In this document: positions 1-11,622 of the stretch, piece by piece
Numbering within the stretch: the first letter of the stretch is position 1
Layout of the letters: the number at the start of each line of letters is the position of its first letter
Assembly: GCA_030407005.1 (NCBI GenBank)
Contig: JAUDYN010000007.1
Coordinates: forward strand, 3,224,001-3,288,000
DNA from: Desarmillaria ectypa
Lineage: Eukaryota; Basidiomycota; Agaricomycetes; Agaricales; Physalacriaceae
Length of the DNA stretch: 64,000 nt
Direction of reading: 5' to 3'
Program-made: the position numbers and the translations under genes
Notes under the pieces: generated by a model
The model's input: only the letters and a program-made list of their open reading frames with translations
Databases searched by the model: none
Told to the model about the DNA's origin: nothing

Positions 1-7
1 GTTGGTA

Positions 8-568
8 TCATAGCAAATGGAAACGAACCTCGAGAAGTGTGGCCTTGGGCGACCCATAATACCGTACCGGGTCGTTTTCCGTAGGCACAAAGAGGGTAGC
101 CTGGCCAATCATGTCCTGTCGTATCGTCTCTGGTCCAAACGGAGGATATTCAAGTACTGGTCTACTGCCAGTCTCAAAGAGCTCGTGCTGAAGTTTTGAT
201 TCTTGCATTGGCCGGAATATCTGGCGGAGGGAATCAGCCCAAGTATATCACAGTATGTTATTGATACGCACTCCCTGGCGATGTTCCCGACGAAATAGCT
301 TGCCCTTGTCCTTGGGTCCTTTCAATTTCCATGAGGCCGTCCCCCCTGCAATGATACCTGGGTGAGCTTGAGCGCGAGGTAGTCATGATGATACTGACTC
401 GCTTGTGGGACCTCGGGAACGTCTGCGTAGTGCCGTGACTGCATAAGCGCAACTCCATGATTGATAAAATGTCGATATGTGGAGCACGATGCCCCTGAGC
501 GAGCCAATATTACCTATAAACTGTGAAGCAGAGGCAACAACGGCAAAGGACAGACATACCGGTACCAT
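8..568 (-). CDS. Small putative mitochondrial protein, four exons, 3' end uncertain
   Basis: I do not recognise the family. A phase-consistent model reads exons 568-560, 513-399, 345-272 and 220 to about 29 (or to the in-frame stop at 8), with GT-AG introns of 46-53 nt. The start encodes MVPVILARSG, followed by a basic, hydroxylated N-terminus containing RHYADVPEV, which resembles a mitochondrial presequence and its cleavage region. A basic stretch (WKLKGPKDKGKLFRREHRQG) and an acidic/proline part (RPVLEYPPFGPETI) follow. The basic nature and size would suit a mitochondrial ribosomal or assembly factor, but that is inference. A possible donor at 28 means the gene may continue beyond the window. 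It is divergent from CRM1, with about 280 bp between start codons. Confidence 0.5.
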
Positions 569-850
569 CTCCCAACCAGGACTACTATGGATAAAAAGCA
601 ATCCCAGTTATCCCTTCCTCTGTATAATATGGAGAAATGAGTAAATATGTTGCGTCGACCTCACGGTCGGGAGAACGTCGATGAATTCGGGACGATAAAT
701 TTCGGAGACGGGCCTACCGTCACAATGCACCCAATGCACGTGATTATGTCACGGATGTTTGCTTTATTTGTCAAGACCCTCGATATATTTGAAATTCCAT
801 AAATATACTCCCCTGCTGTGCTGCACTTCGTTTTCACTGTCGTCGATGCC
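569..850. promoter_or_regulatory. Shared divergent promoter region
   Basis: This 282-bp gap separates the ATG of the minus-strand putative mitochondrial gene (568) from the CRM1 ATG (851). It must hold both promoters unless one transcript starts inside the other gene. A CACGTG E-box lies at 737-742. No obvious TATA box was seen. Bidirectional control is inferred only from the layout. Confidence 0.4.
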
Positions 851-3800
851 ATGGAGGTGCGATAATTTCTTCTTCACTTTAACATTGCTGATGATGGACC
901 CCCAGTCTGTTCTGGACTTTTCGCGAGACTTCGATGTTTCCTCTTTGGATAAGGTTGTCATGACCTTCTACTCAGGTCAAGGCGAAGACGTGCGTTCCGT
1001 GGCGATTTTCGTGTCGAGTACTGAAACGGATTTCGATTTGCAGGCAAAGATCGCCCAGAACGTGCTGACGCAGTTTGAAGAGCATCCGGATGCATGGACC
1101 CGCGTACCCGAGATCCTAGAGACGGCGTCGTTCCCTCAAACCAAAGTGCGTCATCGATTTCGTCTCCTATAGAGCCCAGCTCATTTGGTGTAGTTCATTG
1201 GACTACAAATACTAGAGAAATTGGTATCGACACGATGGAAAACTTTGCCAGAGGGACAGCGGCAAGGTGCGTTGACTAATCCCGAGCTTGGAATCCACGT
1301 TCATTTCAGTAGGGATACGGAATTTTATTATATCAGCAACGGTCAAGGTCACATCTGATGAGGCACTACTACGGAGGGAGAAGCTATATGTCAACAAGCT
1401 CAACCTAGTGCTCATTCATGTAAGCTTCATCCGCACCTTTTGAGCGCCATTAATGCCACTTAGGTTCTCAAACAAGAATGGCCCCACAATTGGCCAAACT
1501 TTATTCCTGAACTCGTCGAGTCCTCGAAAACCAACCTTACGCTGTGCGAGAACAACATGGCTATCCTCAAGCTTCTTTCTGAAGAGGTGTTCGACTTTTC
1601 TGCCGAACAAATGACACAGGCAAAGATCGCCAACCTCAAGCAGCAGATGTGGAACGAATTTTCAGAGATCTTCAAGCTGTGCTCCGAAATTCTAGCCGAG
1701 GCGAACAAGGTATCTCTCGTTAAAGCCACATTGGAGACCCTATACAAATTCCTGAACTGGATCGCGCTGGGATACATTTTCGAGACTCAGATCATCGAAC
1801 TGCTCGTCAATCGCGTAAGTCATGTCGTTTCTCTGCGACAGGTTTAATCTCACTTGGGTGGCAGTTCCTTGAGCCACCCGACTCTCGTAACGTTACTCTC
1901 AGGTGCCTGGCGGAGATCGCGCGCCTCCCGGCCCCGGAGTACAACGACCGTGTCATCTTTATCTACACTTCGGTCATGGCCGCTATGAGCCGCATTATCC
2001 CTATATACGCGAACATTGCGGAAGTATACAAGAATGCCGGCCCATCCGACGAGGAACTCGTGCTGAACTTGGCGCTCTTCCTCACCAATTTCTTTGGTGA
2101 GCACCTGGAGCTCATCGAGAACGATGCCCACAGGGAAATCCTTCTTAGTGGGCACGCCTATCTCGTTAAGATTTCTGCCGTGGAGGAAAGAGAGGTATTC
2201 AAGATCTGCGCAGAATACTGGGCCAAACTGCTTTCGAGTCTCTATAACGAGGTCACGGCGCTTCCTATAGGCAACCTCAGTCTGAGTCTCGCCGGAATAC
2301 CGCACGTTCTAGGCGACCTCAAAATGCGGAAAGACATTTATGCCGAGGTTCTTTCGAATTTACGCCTGGTCGTCATCGAGCGTATGGTTAAGCCGGAGGA
2401 GGCGAGTGAATCTTTAGATGTTATGCGTTTGTGCTAATTTCCTTATAGGTCCTCGTCGTTGAGAATGATGAGGGTGAGATTGTTCGAGAACATCTCAAGG
2501 AAATCGACACCATAGTCCTTTACAAGTCGATGCGCGAGCTTCTCATCTACCTGACCCATTTAGACGTGGTGGATACGGAAGCGATACTTACACGGAAACT
2601 TGCTAAGCAAGTCGACGGCACCGAGTGGTCATGGCAGAACCTCAACACGCTTTGCTGGGCGATCGGCTCGATTTCTGGAGCCATGAGTGGGTGTTGGTCA
2701 ACTTCCATTCTCTGTCATATACTAATACCCGTTTTCAGATGAGGACACCGAAAAGCGATTCCTGGTAACTGTGATTAAGGATCTCCTAGGTTTGGTCGAA
2801 CAAAAACGAGGCAAAGACAACAAGGCTGTCATCGCCTCTGACATTATGTACATCGTCGGGCAATACCCCAGATTTCTTAAGGCCCATTGGAAGTTCCTGA
2901 AGACTGTCGTGAACAAGCTGTTTGAGTTTATGCACGAGACGCACGAAGGTAGCGTTCACTGACCGTGCTTACTTTCCTTTAGCTGATTGAGCGTAGGTGT
3001 ACAGGATATGGCCTGCGACACCTTCATCAAAATCGCACAGAAGTGTCGTCGACATTTCGTCATGCAGCAAGCGGGCGAGAAAGAGCCCTTCGTTAATGAG
3101 ATTTTGCGATCATTAAATCGCATAACGGTAGACCTTTCGCCTCAGCAGGTAATAAGAAGTTTGACTGTTCTTGTTTTCCAATGACATCAAAATCTCTATT
3201 TAGGTTCATACATTTTATGAAGCTGTCGGCTACATGATCGCCGCGCAGCCTAATAAGCCTCACCAAGAAAAGCTTCTAGCTGAACTGATGGATCTTCCTA
3301 ATACTGCGGTGCGTGTTCAAATGCTCTTGTCTTCCGTGTAAATGACACCGGTCCTTTTCAGTGGGATACGTTGATGGTCCAAGCAGCCCAAAATGCCGAC
3401 GTTCTTTCCAGCATGGACAACGTGAAGCTGTTCTCCAATGTTCTCAAGTCAAACGTTTCGGCTTGTATATCAGTGGGGCCATTTTTCCTTCCACAGCTTG
3501 CACGGATATTTGCGGATATGCTGGGACTTTATAAGGCTGTCAGTGGAATCATCAGTGAAACTGTCGCTCGGGAAGGTGCGCAAGCCCGCCCTTCTGTTCT
3601 GGGACTACAAAATGACTTATCACACTGTTTAGGTTCCATCGCTAGCAAGAAAACCCATATTCGCCACCTCCGTACAGTCAAGAAAGATATCTTGAAACTG
3701 ATGGAAACCTACATCCAGCGAGCTGATGATCTCGAGTCGGTTAATAACTCGTTGATCCCGCCATTGCTAGATGCGATCTTGGGCGATTACAATCAGAACG

Positions 3801-4803
3801 TACCGATTGCTCGCGACTCGGAAGTGTTGAACTTGATGACTGTCGTGACCAATCGCCTCGGGGTGCGTAATTGCTACACATTATCCGTCTTCGAATAATA
3901 CTGACCCCGCAGTCTAGCAACTACTGACACCTCAAGTGATACCTATCATTGAAGCCGTGTTCGAACCGACGCTGTCTATGATAACTGCCGATTTTACGGA
4001 GTTCCCGGAGCATCGCTTATGGTTCTTCAAACTTCTCGAGGCCATCAACAGAAACTGCTTCCCCGGTAAGTTGTTGCCGTAATATAGCAATATGGATCGA
4101 CTGACATTCCTGAAGCCCTTCTTCAGTTGCAACCGGACCAGTTCAAGATGTTCATGAACAGCGTGTTCTGGGCTATCAAACATACCATGCGTGATATTGC
4201 AGACGTTGGCTTGAGCAGTGCGTAATTTTATTTGGTCCATTTTTCGCCACGCCGCTCACCTTCTGCCCAGTGCTCGGCGAACTGATAACGAAGTTCTCCC
4301 AATCCCCACCGGAAGTAGCAGGGCCCTTCTTCCAGCAATACTTCACGACGATCATGCAAGAGATATTCTTCGTACTCACTGACTCAGAACATAAGAGTGG
4401 GTTCACCGCACAGGTGGCAATCCTGGCGAAGCTCTTCTTGTTCGCCAATACCGTGTTGGAGAAAGTGCCTCTGTTTGAGACCGAGCGGATTGATACAACA
4501 AATAGGATTCTGCTGCAGGAGTACCTGGCCAATCTGCTTGGAGGCGCGTTCCCTCACATGCAGAAGGCACAGATTATCGAATTCGTTGGCGGATTGAACG
4601 AGTTCTACAATGACGGTATCAAGTTCAGAGGGGCTGTGAGGGATTTCCTCATTCAACTCAAGGAGTTCTCGGGGGATGAGCTGTATCTGGATGAGAAAGA
4701 GGCCGAGGCACAAAAGAAGGCGGAACAAGAGAGGCAAGTAGCCATGAGTATACCTGGGATGTTGAAACCATCGCAGCTGGAAGAGAAAGAAGAGAATATA
4801 TAG
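851..4803 (+). CDS. CRM1: Exportin-1 / CRM1 nuclear export receptor, 16 exons
   Basis: CRM1 is the karyopherin that binds leucine-rich nuclear export signals together with Ran-GTP and carries cargo out through the nuclear pore. Exons: 851-856, 906-989, 1044-1145, 1194-1266, 1313-1419, 1464-1814, 1865-2401, 2449-2686, 2739-2948, 2997-3148, 3204-3308, 3362-3575, 3633-3862, 3918-4065, 4116-4217, 4271-4803. The sum is 3192 nt (1063 aa), normal for the family, with all phases consistent. Highly conserved blocks are present: [64 protein letters not shown] and the C-terminal [10 protein letters not shown]. The ATG at 851 was chosen because splicing of the 49-nt first intron gives the fungal start [10 protein letters not shown]. 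Intron 7 (2402-2448) begins with GC. The residue matching human Cys528 is Val519. The gene looks intact. Confidence 0.96.
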
Positions 4804-5192
4804 ATTTTGAAGGGTGACGCGGTATCTAAGTTTCTTGCTTTGCTCTTGCTATCATCTGTAATATGTATTCTTTCGTCTCTCCTCCTTGTACCTATGAATG
4901 GCCAATGAATGTAATTGATATATCCTGAAATAAGTCTGTATGTGGCTCAAAGCTACAGCTTGGATGTTACCGTTGGTATCGTATTAAGGCGAAGAAGGGA
5001 GCAAATCTCGATACATGCGGCGGCACTGGAAGTACTAATCGGCTAACTTCCATGCAAATTATAGTAGAGAATAATACTGTCTCCGCATTACGTTCAGCGG
5101 CAAGGAACAGGAGTGCGAGGCATTGGACATGCGGCAGTACAATCGTTCATTGATTCCCTGTGATGAGGCTCGCAGTAACAAATGCCTTGAAA
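4804..5192. other. Intergenic gap between convergent genes
   Basis: This holds the 3' flanks of CRM1 (plus) and the following minus-strand gene. AT-rich stretches could carry poly(A) signals. I see no further gene. Confidence 0.6.
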
Positions 5193-6300
5193 TTATTCTA
5201 GAAGGAAGTCAACGAGGGAGCAGTGTCTCAAAGAGAACGAGCCTACATCCTTCGTATACGCCTCCAATAGCCTTTGCACCATCTCGTTGCTCCAGCCATA
5301 TTCAAGCTCCATCTTCGCCCTCAACACAGCAGAGGCAGCAAGATACTTTGAAACTCGGAACTTGTCTTCTTGCGCCATAGTATTCCAAACCGTTACCGAC
5401 TGCGGGAATGGATATTTCGCCTTCACACCTACAGCTGTATCTCTATCCGTTTTCGGTACAATACCCCCGGGAGTGTACATGCCAGTGGACGGCCAAGGTG
5501 GGGTGGCTTTCACCGGAAATGAGGCAGGATTACATCTTCCCTGCAATTTCCGCCAGGGAGCAAGGCGGACTTGGTGGGCCTCGCGTTCTCGTCTAATGTC
5601 TTCGTTCCAAGGTTGTATGAGGTAACTATGCATGAAACGGTTGTAGGATAGAGACTGTGAGAAGGGAAAGGAGAAAATGAACATAAGGAATATGCTGTAT
5701 GGGCCATGCGTCGTGCCTTTCAGAGGGACGCGAGGCTGAGTTGACAGGCTGGACATTAGATATCGGACCCATGCCTGTCATCCTGCAGCACTCTTACATA
5801 TTAAAAGAAAGGCACAAGTAGTTACTCACCTCTATTTGGTCTGCGACGTTTGATTCTTGCGGTCCGTTTTCGCAAGCGGAAAGATTAGCTTGCGTCTCGT
5901 CAAAAGAATAGTACCGTCCCAACGCATCCTCGAGATATTCTTGAGCATGCCTGTCATATATTCGGCTCAGATTGCGAAAATGCTCGTCTTCAAGCTCAGC
6001 GGTGCGCTCTGTGATGTACTTGAAATCTCGTTCTGATTTCCTTAGGTCATCTTCCATCGCTTCTAAGCTATAACTGTTGGGAAGCATAGAATATGAAGAC
6101 AAATATTTAATATCTCACGATGGGATTTCTATATTTTGATTTGCCACAATACCAGAAGCAAAAGTATCGGACCTTTCGAGGCGGTCTTGGTCTCGGAATT
6201 CTGCCCGCTTGGTGGGAAGAATGCGACCCCTCGAGGTTGGGGGCAAAAATGGATTGTGAGGAATGTTGGACATATGTTCCTGTGATATTTTCCTATTCAT
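5193..6300 (-). CDS. Uncharacterised 280-aa protein, three exons
   Basis: I do not recognise this family. Exons 6300-6153, 6062-5830 and 5654-5193 join in phase (148+233+462 nt, 280 aa). The first intron uses an acceptor at CTTAG before AAGCGATGG, the only one that keeps the frame. The second ends in a long pyrimidine tract and CACAG at 5655. The N-terminus is Pro/Arg-rich (PHNPFLPPTSRG). The middle is a highly charged, probably helical section (EDDLRKSERDFKYITERTAE). The C-terminal part contains an aromatic/Pro segment and ends DVGSFSLRHCSLVDFLLE. No signal peptide or clear membrane segment survives splicing. An alternative start is the second Met, MSNIPHN, nine codons in. It is convergent with CRM1. 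Confidence 0.6.
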
Positions 6301-7134
6301 CAGGCTAAAATTTCAAGGAAAAGACAGATATCGACCTTTTGTTTGTAACGAGCGTTGATGTGGACTGGCTGAGCTGAATTTGAAATCAGATCTGCATTAT
6401 TGCGGCCTTCCGGGACCCGGGCCGGTGTTCTCTTCCTCATGCCTCTACAGTTTTGCCGCGGTTGCATTCAGTTCCTGTTTTCTGTAAAATAGGCCTACTA
6501 GGTCCAAAGTTCTACTTCTTATCTTGCCACTGGCAATTATTTATGTTATAACTACTGATGTCCGGTCTATACAGACAAAATAGGTGTGTCACGAACTTGG
6601 AAAACTGAATGAGAGCTCATCCCTTCCGACTAGTGCGGACTCGGGATATCCAAAACTAAGTAGATTATGTGATGGTACTCGTAGGAATCGTCATTCAACG
6701 ACTGCCAAGCATGTCTTTGCTTCCAGTTCAAATGGTCTGCTTACTTCGTCATTCCGGGGATATAAACACATTTCCGGTGTCTGTACAAAAAGAAAAAATA
6801 CAATATACGGTGGTCTGGAGGCTGTTAGTAGACTCTGTCCACGCTAATGCACTAGCCAGATAATGTCACAGTTTAGCAGGCTGGGATATAGAAATCTGGT
6901 TAGCTAGAAGGTGGCAGATGGTTGATGAATTACAAACAGCCCGATATAGCAACCAGTTTGCCGTTTTAATCTTCGACTGCAAGGAAGACGAAGAAAGAAG
7001 GGACGTAGTATGTAGAAAAGTCACCAATATCAGGCGTGGGGAGGGAGTCCGAGGGTGATAGCATTACCATTTTTGAAAAAAACTTTTAGCAATACTGGTG
7101 AAATCGTGGTATCCTATTACGTAAAGCTGTAACA
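6301..7134. other. Intergenic, nothing recognised
   Basis: Short open frames on both strands lack splice-linked partners or family motifs. The region probably contains the promoter of the 280-aa gene and the 3' flank of the next minus-strand gene. Confidence 0.5.
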
Positions 7135-8022
7135 CTAATAAAAAAGTGATGATCTCCTAGAGGGTGCAAGGACGCTTCCCGGGACCGAGTGACTGATATC
7201 GGGAAACCCACTTTCACCTCCGCTCCCAGGAGAAGGAAGCGGGGATCTGTAGCCAAGCGCCCGTGCCAATTCCAGCTGACTCTTCAAATACCCGATATGA
7301 TCATGCAGCTTCGCAACGTGCTCAGGCAGGACATGTTCAGGAAACATCACCGGGCCTTCTTCCTGTAAAGAATCCCTCAAGTTCGTTACGAACTCATAAA
7401 ATCCCCTCAGGCTGTTTCTAGCTGGCGGGTGTGCAACAGCGTGGTTTCGGGGCATACGATGGGACTGCGGCATCTCCTCGGGGGTGTAAGAAGAAGAGGA
7501 GATTGAGCGTTCCGTGGCTTCAGGACCGACTGAATACGCATAAGGCTGAGAGTCGATAGTGGGAGATGGAAAAGCACGCAAAGGATATGGCATATTCGTC
7601 GCAAACTCGAACACCCCCCTCGGCCTGCTTCCGGATGTTGAGTATGGTACAGAATCATTTTCTTGGCATCGACGAGACTGTAATATCTCCTCGGAGTTGC
7701 GAGGGGGATGTGAGATTGAATGTTCAATAACTGGAAAACCGGGTGTGTGGAGCTGAGAGTCGCTGCCAGAGGATGGCGAGGTAAAGTTTTCCGGTAGTTG
7801 GAGGTGAAATGGATCAGCATGAGATTCTGATGTCCCCCAAACAGAGCTCCGACTATCCTCTCCACAAGACACGTCACTCACGGACACTTGCCTTCTTCGC
7901 TTGTCAAGGCACAGATATATGGATATCGTCACGACAGAGACAAACGAGAATGCAGCAAGAGCCGCGGAAACGATCAAAATAAGGTCCGAAGTATGGGCGC
8001 TTCCGAATATACCACTGTTCAT
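7135..8022 (-). CDS. Single-pass membrane protein with Ser/Pro-rich tail and internal repeat
   Basis: An uninterrupted 295-aa frame starts at an ATG. Residues 1-13 form a short, probably outside, N-terminus. Residues about 14-38 are a strongly hydrophobic helix (LILIVSAALAAFSFVSVVTI). KRRR follows directly, the usual stop-transfer signal, so the long Ser/Pro-rich tail should be cytoplasmic. Two segments of the tail are diverged copies of each other: about residues 100-149 and 171-220, sharing E(H/R)SIS, (E)E..QS.R and (L/P)RG(F/V).(E)F.TN. The end carries a short amphipathic stretch, HVAKLHDHIGYLKSQLELA. Similar one-TM proteins are common in basidiomycetes and mostly unnamed. No function can be assigned. 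There is no cleavable signal peptide. Confidence 0.65.
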   Translation of the reverse strand: MNSGIFGSAHTSDLILIVSAALAAFSFVSVVTISIYLCLDKRRRQVSVSDVSCGEDSRSSVWGTSESHADPFHLQLPENFTSPSSGSDSQLHTPGFPVIEHSISHPPRNSEEILQSRRCQENDSVPYSTSGSRPRGVFEFATNMPYPLRAFPSPTIDSQPYAYSVGPEATERSISSSSYTPEEMPQSHRMPRNHAVAHPPARNSLRGFYEFVTNLRDSLQEEGPVMFPEHVLPEHVAKLHDHIGYLKSQLELARALGYRSPLPSPGSGGESGFPDISHSVPGSVLAPSRRSSLFY

Positions 8023-8299
8023 GATGAGCTACTTCTTAGAGCACCAAATGAAGCACAACACACCGCTCCGAGTAGCTTGTCGGAGGAGGTACTAGATCCC
8101 GCTTTTGAACTTCAGAACTGAAGGGCTCCCCGACATGGAAGATATCACTTTGAGAGAAAGATGATCGTGCGTCTAACTGTAGTCTAATCAATAGGCACGC
8201 CATTCTGACGCTCAAAGCGAATTTATAATCGTGACGAACTCACTCTGGGTCTAGGAAAGCCATGACGGAGTAATTGCTTCGAAAAAAATCAGTGGTGAC

Positions 8300-9215
8300 C
8301 ACCAACTACGAAAGTACTACTGACCCAATATAGGCAAATGATGTATAAAGCACGATGTCTTTCGTAAAATGGGTGACAGTTGTTGAGAGATTCGACGCAT
8401 CTAACCGACCCTCGTGATTCAGAAAGGTGTATAGAAAGAAACTTGATGGGTCGTTGTCAGAATGCAAAAGATAGATCGATGCGGTCGTCCTAACGGGCAC
8501 CCCGCCTGAAACAATAATGCGGAGCGCTTGAGATAAAAAAGAGGACTCAAAGAGTATTATACTAGATGTCGCACCAGACAGTGAGTAATGGGCTACAAGC
8601 TAACACATATGTAACTCACAATATAAATAACCAAGACATATATATAGTCTGTTTAAAAGAGCGAGGTATGAAAGGATTGTGAAGCGACAGGGGAAGGGGG
8701 GAGATTCAGAAGAGGGGCGTCGATGGGCAAGAGAAACGGGGGAACCCAATAATGTCCCCAATGCGGGTACGGAGGTACTTGTAGGTACAGCAAAGCAACC
8801 AAGGATCGCATCTTCATCTATCGACATAGTAGTGGCTAATTGGAGAGAGGACAATTATAGATATCATCTGAGCAGCGTCGCAATAGTTACTTGCTTGATC
8901 TGCCAACTTGGCATATCCCGGGAACTGCACAGCCAAGAATGTTGACGTGAAAAGGGCAGTGAGTGACATGACCGCGTCCTCTTGGAACACAAGGCGTATC
9001 ACCTTGCGCACAAAGATATATATCTGGAAAAGAACTTTGACATTTGTCGCCTCGGGAGTTCGATAGTATCCAGAGTGGCCTTCGAATTTCTGTTGCCTTT
9101 GTCGGCGTCAAAAGGATATCGCAATGAATGTATCAGCAATGCCAACAGAAATGATGATTTCGCAGGGCTGCTCATTGAGGTTCTGATCTTCCGCTTCCAC
9201 GTGGGAAGTCAGTGA
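8300..9215 (-). pseudogene. Possible remnant of a multi-TM membrane protein gene
   Basis: On the minus strand several short frames encode hydrophobic stretches, for example VMSLTALFTSTFLAVQFPGY near 8910-8970 and EIIISVGIADTFIAISF near 9110-9160. The order and spacing recall the last helices of fungal multi-TM proteins, but I could not join them into a complete phase-consistent gene, and stops interrupt the likely frame. This could be a decayed gene or chance hydrophobic frames. Confidence 0.22.
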
Positions 9216-11622
9216 GCAATCAAAAAAGAGGTTATAGGTCGCCTTGTGCAGTCACTACATAGCGGAGATTAGCATCCTCTGTTGCTCGGTCAGGGAACAC
9301 GGTCTACCAAGCAGCCTAGAAGAGAAGTCGACAACAAGCGTTAACTGATAACAAAGGACATGGACGAGCGAGAGGTCCGAGTAGGTTATTGGCCAGCATA
9401 CCGTATTGACATCGACGTCTAGCTAATACAATCATCCATCAAATTAGGGAATTGCAGTAGCGATGCGTCACCTTTGCCCAAGTGGTTGAGGTGAAACACA
9501 CACCTCGGAGATCTGCTGATACACATGCCCCCTTGGGGAAAGTGCCCATCACTGCTTTCAGAAAGAATATACCCGTCGTCGCGAGGTGGATTTTAATACA
9601 CGGTCAGCAGACTACTTAAGCCGTGCGTGCGATGGTTCCTGACTTATAGTCTCAAGATCTGAGCTGAGCCGAGATCAAACGAAAAATTGATACTCACTTT
9701 ATACGTAACTGAATGTATAACCAATGCGCCTCGACACTACATGAATCTAGACGTCCTCGAGTGCTATAGCTAAGTCGCCTAGCTCATCTTTGTCCAGCAT
9801 TTATAAGACCACGCTAGGATTATGTGACAACAAGGTAGAGTATCGAAATGATGAGTGCAAACCCGGACGCAAGAGATCACAAAGATTTACAGTTGAAGAG
9901 AATCACAGGGGCGGGAAACCATCAAACAAAGCAGCTGAAAACAGTGCTTGAGAGAGATGCCAGGTATGGGGGCGTACAGAACGACACAACGGATTACGAG
10001 TTTATGTTCCACCGGAACCAATCTCGTTCTTAGATATACTCTTGGCTTAATTCAGACATTTGGAACAGTCCCGCCCAGGAGGAAGAAAATGATGCACACA
10101 GAACATCCTCGAGGTTTACATGACCACTATGGGTAGACCCATCAGGAAGCCATATTGCATGAAGTATCGTAAATTTACGGGCAGGTTCCGGATATCTGAC
10201 CATCGCGATGCTTGATGTTTGATATAGCAATGAATCGGTGAGCCATCATGCATGTGCTTGAGGGAAGAAGAGCGAACAGCGACTCTATGGGAGAGCAGAT
10301 GCTACAGAATCCAGTCTGAAGGACCAATTTTCCGTCAGAAGCATGAATATGCCCACGATATACTATGCGGTAAACGAGGAAATTTTATCAAGTTCGGTCC
10401 AGTGTCATAAGATACGGGGAAAAACACCGAGATCAATACTACAAAGACTCGCTGCACTCATGCTCAGCGTAGACTTTCGGTATTAGTTGTGAGAGTGCTG
10501 CTTGAATCTGCGTTTGCGTCGTGACAGGACTGCGGTCGTGAGGCAGTTCGGCAATTTCCGTCATTCCGGACGGCATACGGCCCGCCGAACGTTGCTCTCC
10601 GAGTCTAAGATTTCAACTTTGCTTCGACAGAAGACTCGAAGACACTCTCGCCTGTACTGGTACTGGCACTGAACCGAATCTAAATCAATGTAGTACGACT
10701 CACAGGTGCAGATGTCATGCTGCTATGGCTTGCAAACATCCACTGGTTAGCCCTAAGCCTTCCATCACATCAGAAACGGCGTCCTTTTCCAGGTAATCGG
10801 GAGCCGACTGAAGAAGAGGACCGGAATCCGGATGACCATTTACTCTATGAGTCATCCGATGTTATCGCAACACTCTCTAGGACAGCAAAATCAAATTTCA
10901 GAGATTCACTGGGATGCGCGAAGCGACACTGATGGTGCAGGAGTAAGAATAGGAACTGAGGTAATCCCGAAAACAATTTCATTTATATTTAGCAGGGAGT
11001 GCCAGAGCTCAGTTCGGCATCGCAGTAGAGACTGCCATAGCTAGTGAGTGTGTGCCTCGATTTGACAAGATTTGTAGTCATGTCCAGCCAACAGATTCTT
11101 TCATTTGAATGAAGCACACGCCAACATGTCGCTGATTGCCTGGGCCTAGCGCTACGAGATCACTTATCTTCCCTGTTTGTAGTCTATTGGACGGGTTTTG
11201 TCGGCGGTATCAACTCATAAAACACATCAGCACCGATCGTCACATCTACAATGTCAAGATGTTATATGTGTCTATTTATGAAACGACGTGGGATTAATCG
11301 TGATTAGTGTTTTCTGCTAGCTATTGTTCAAGCTCTCATATTCACGCAGTACAGTGCACTCCAAATTCATCCATGCTCAAGAGTATTTGAAGCTCACGAG
11401 AGAAAGACTCGAGGTAAATAATATGTTTCTACTCTACGAGTTGGCCGGTCCTGACGGCCAATTCAGCATCATGGTTTCCTTGCAGCCATAGTCAGCCATC
11501 AGTTCAAAATGATACAGCATGATCATTTTCAACATATAATGCGCGGTCTGCCAGCCTCGCCTGAACGTTCTCCGCCACTTGTCCTTCTCTCCCTTCTCTA
11601 GGTCATCCTCTCTCGCTTTTTC
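9216..11622. other. 2.4-kb gene-poor stretch
   Basis: I read both strands and found only short frames without splice-linked continuation, family motifs or repeats. The last few hundred bases must contain the promoter of the seven-TM gene that starts at 11623. The stretch ttctctcccttctctag just upstream is pyrimidine-rich. Confidence 0.5.

Noticed and set aside
4384..4737. 117-codon minus-strand open frame in CRM1
   Set aside because: It is antisense to the well-conserved last CRM1 exon.
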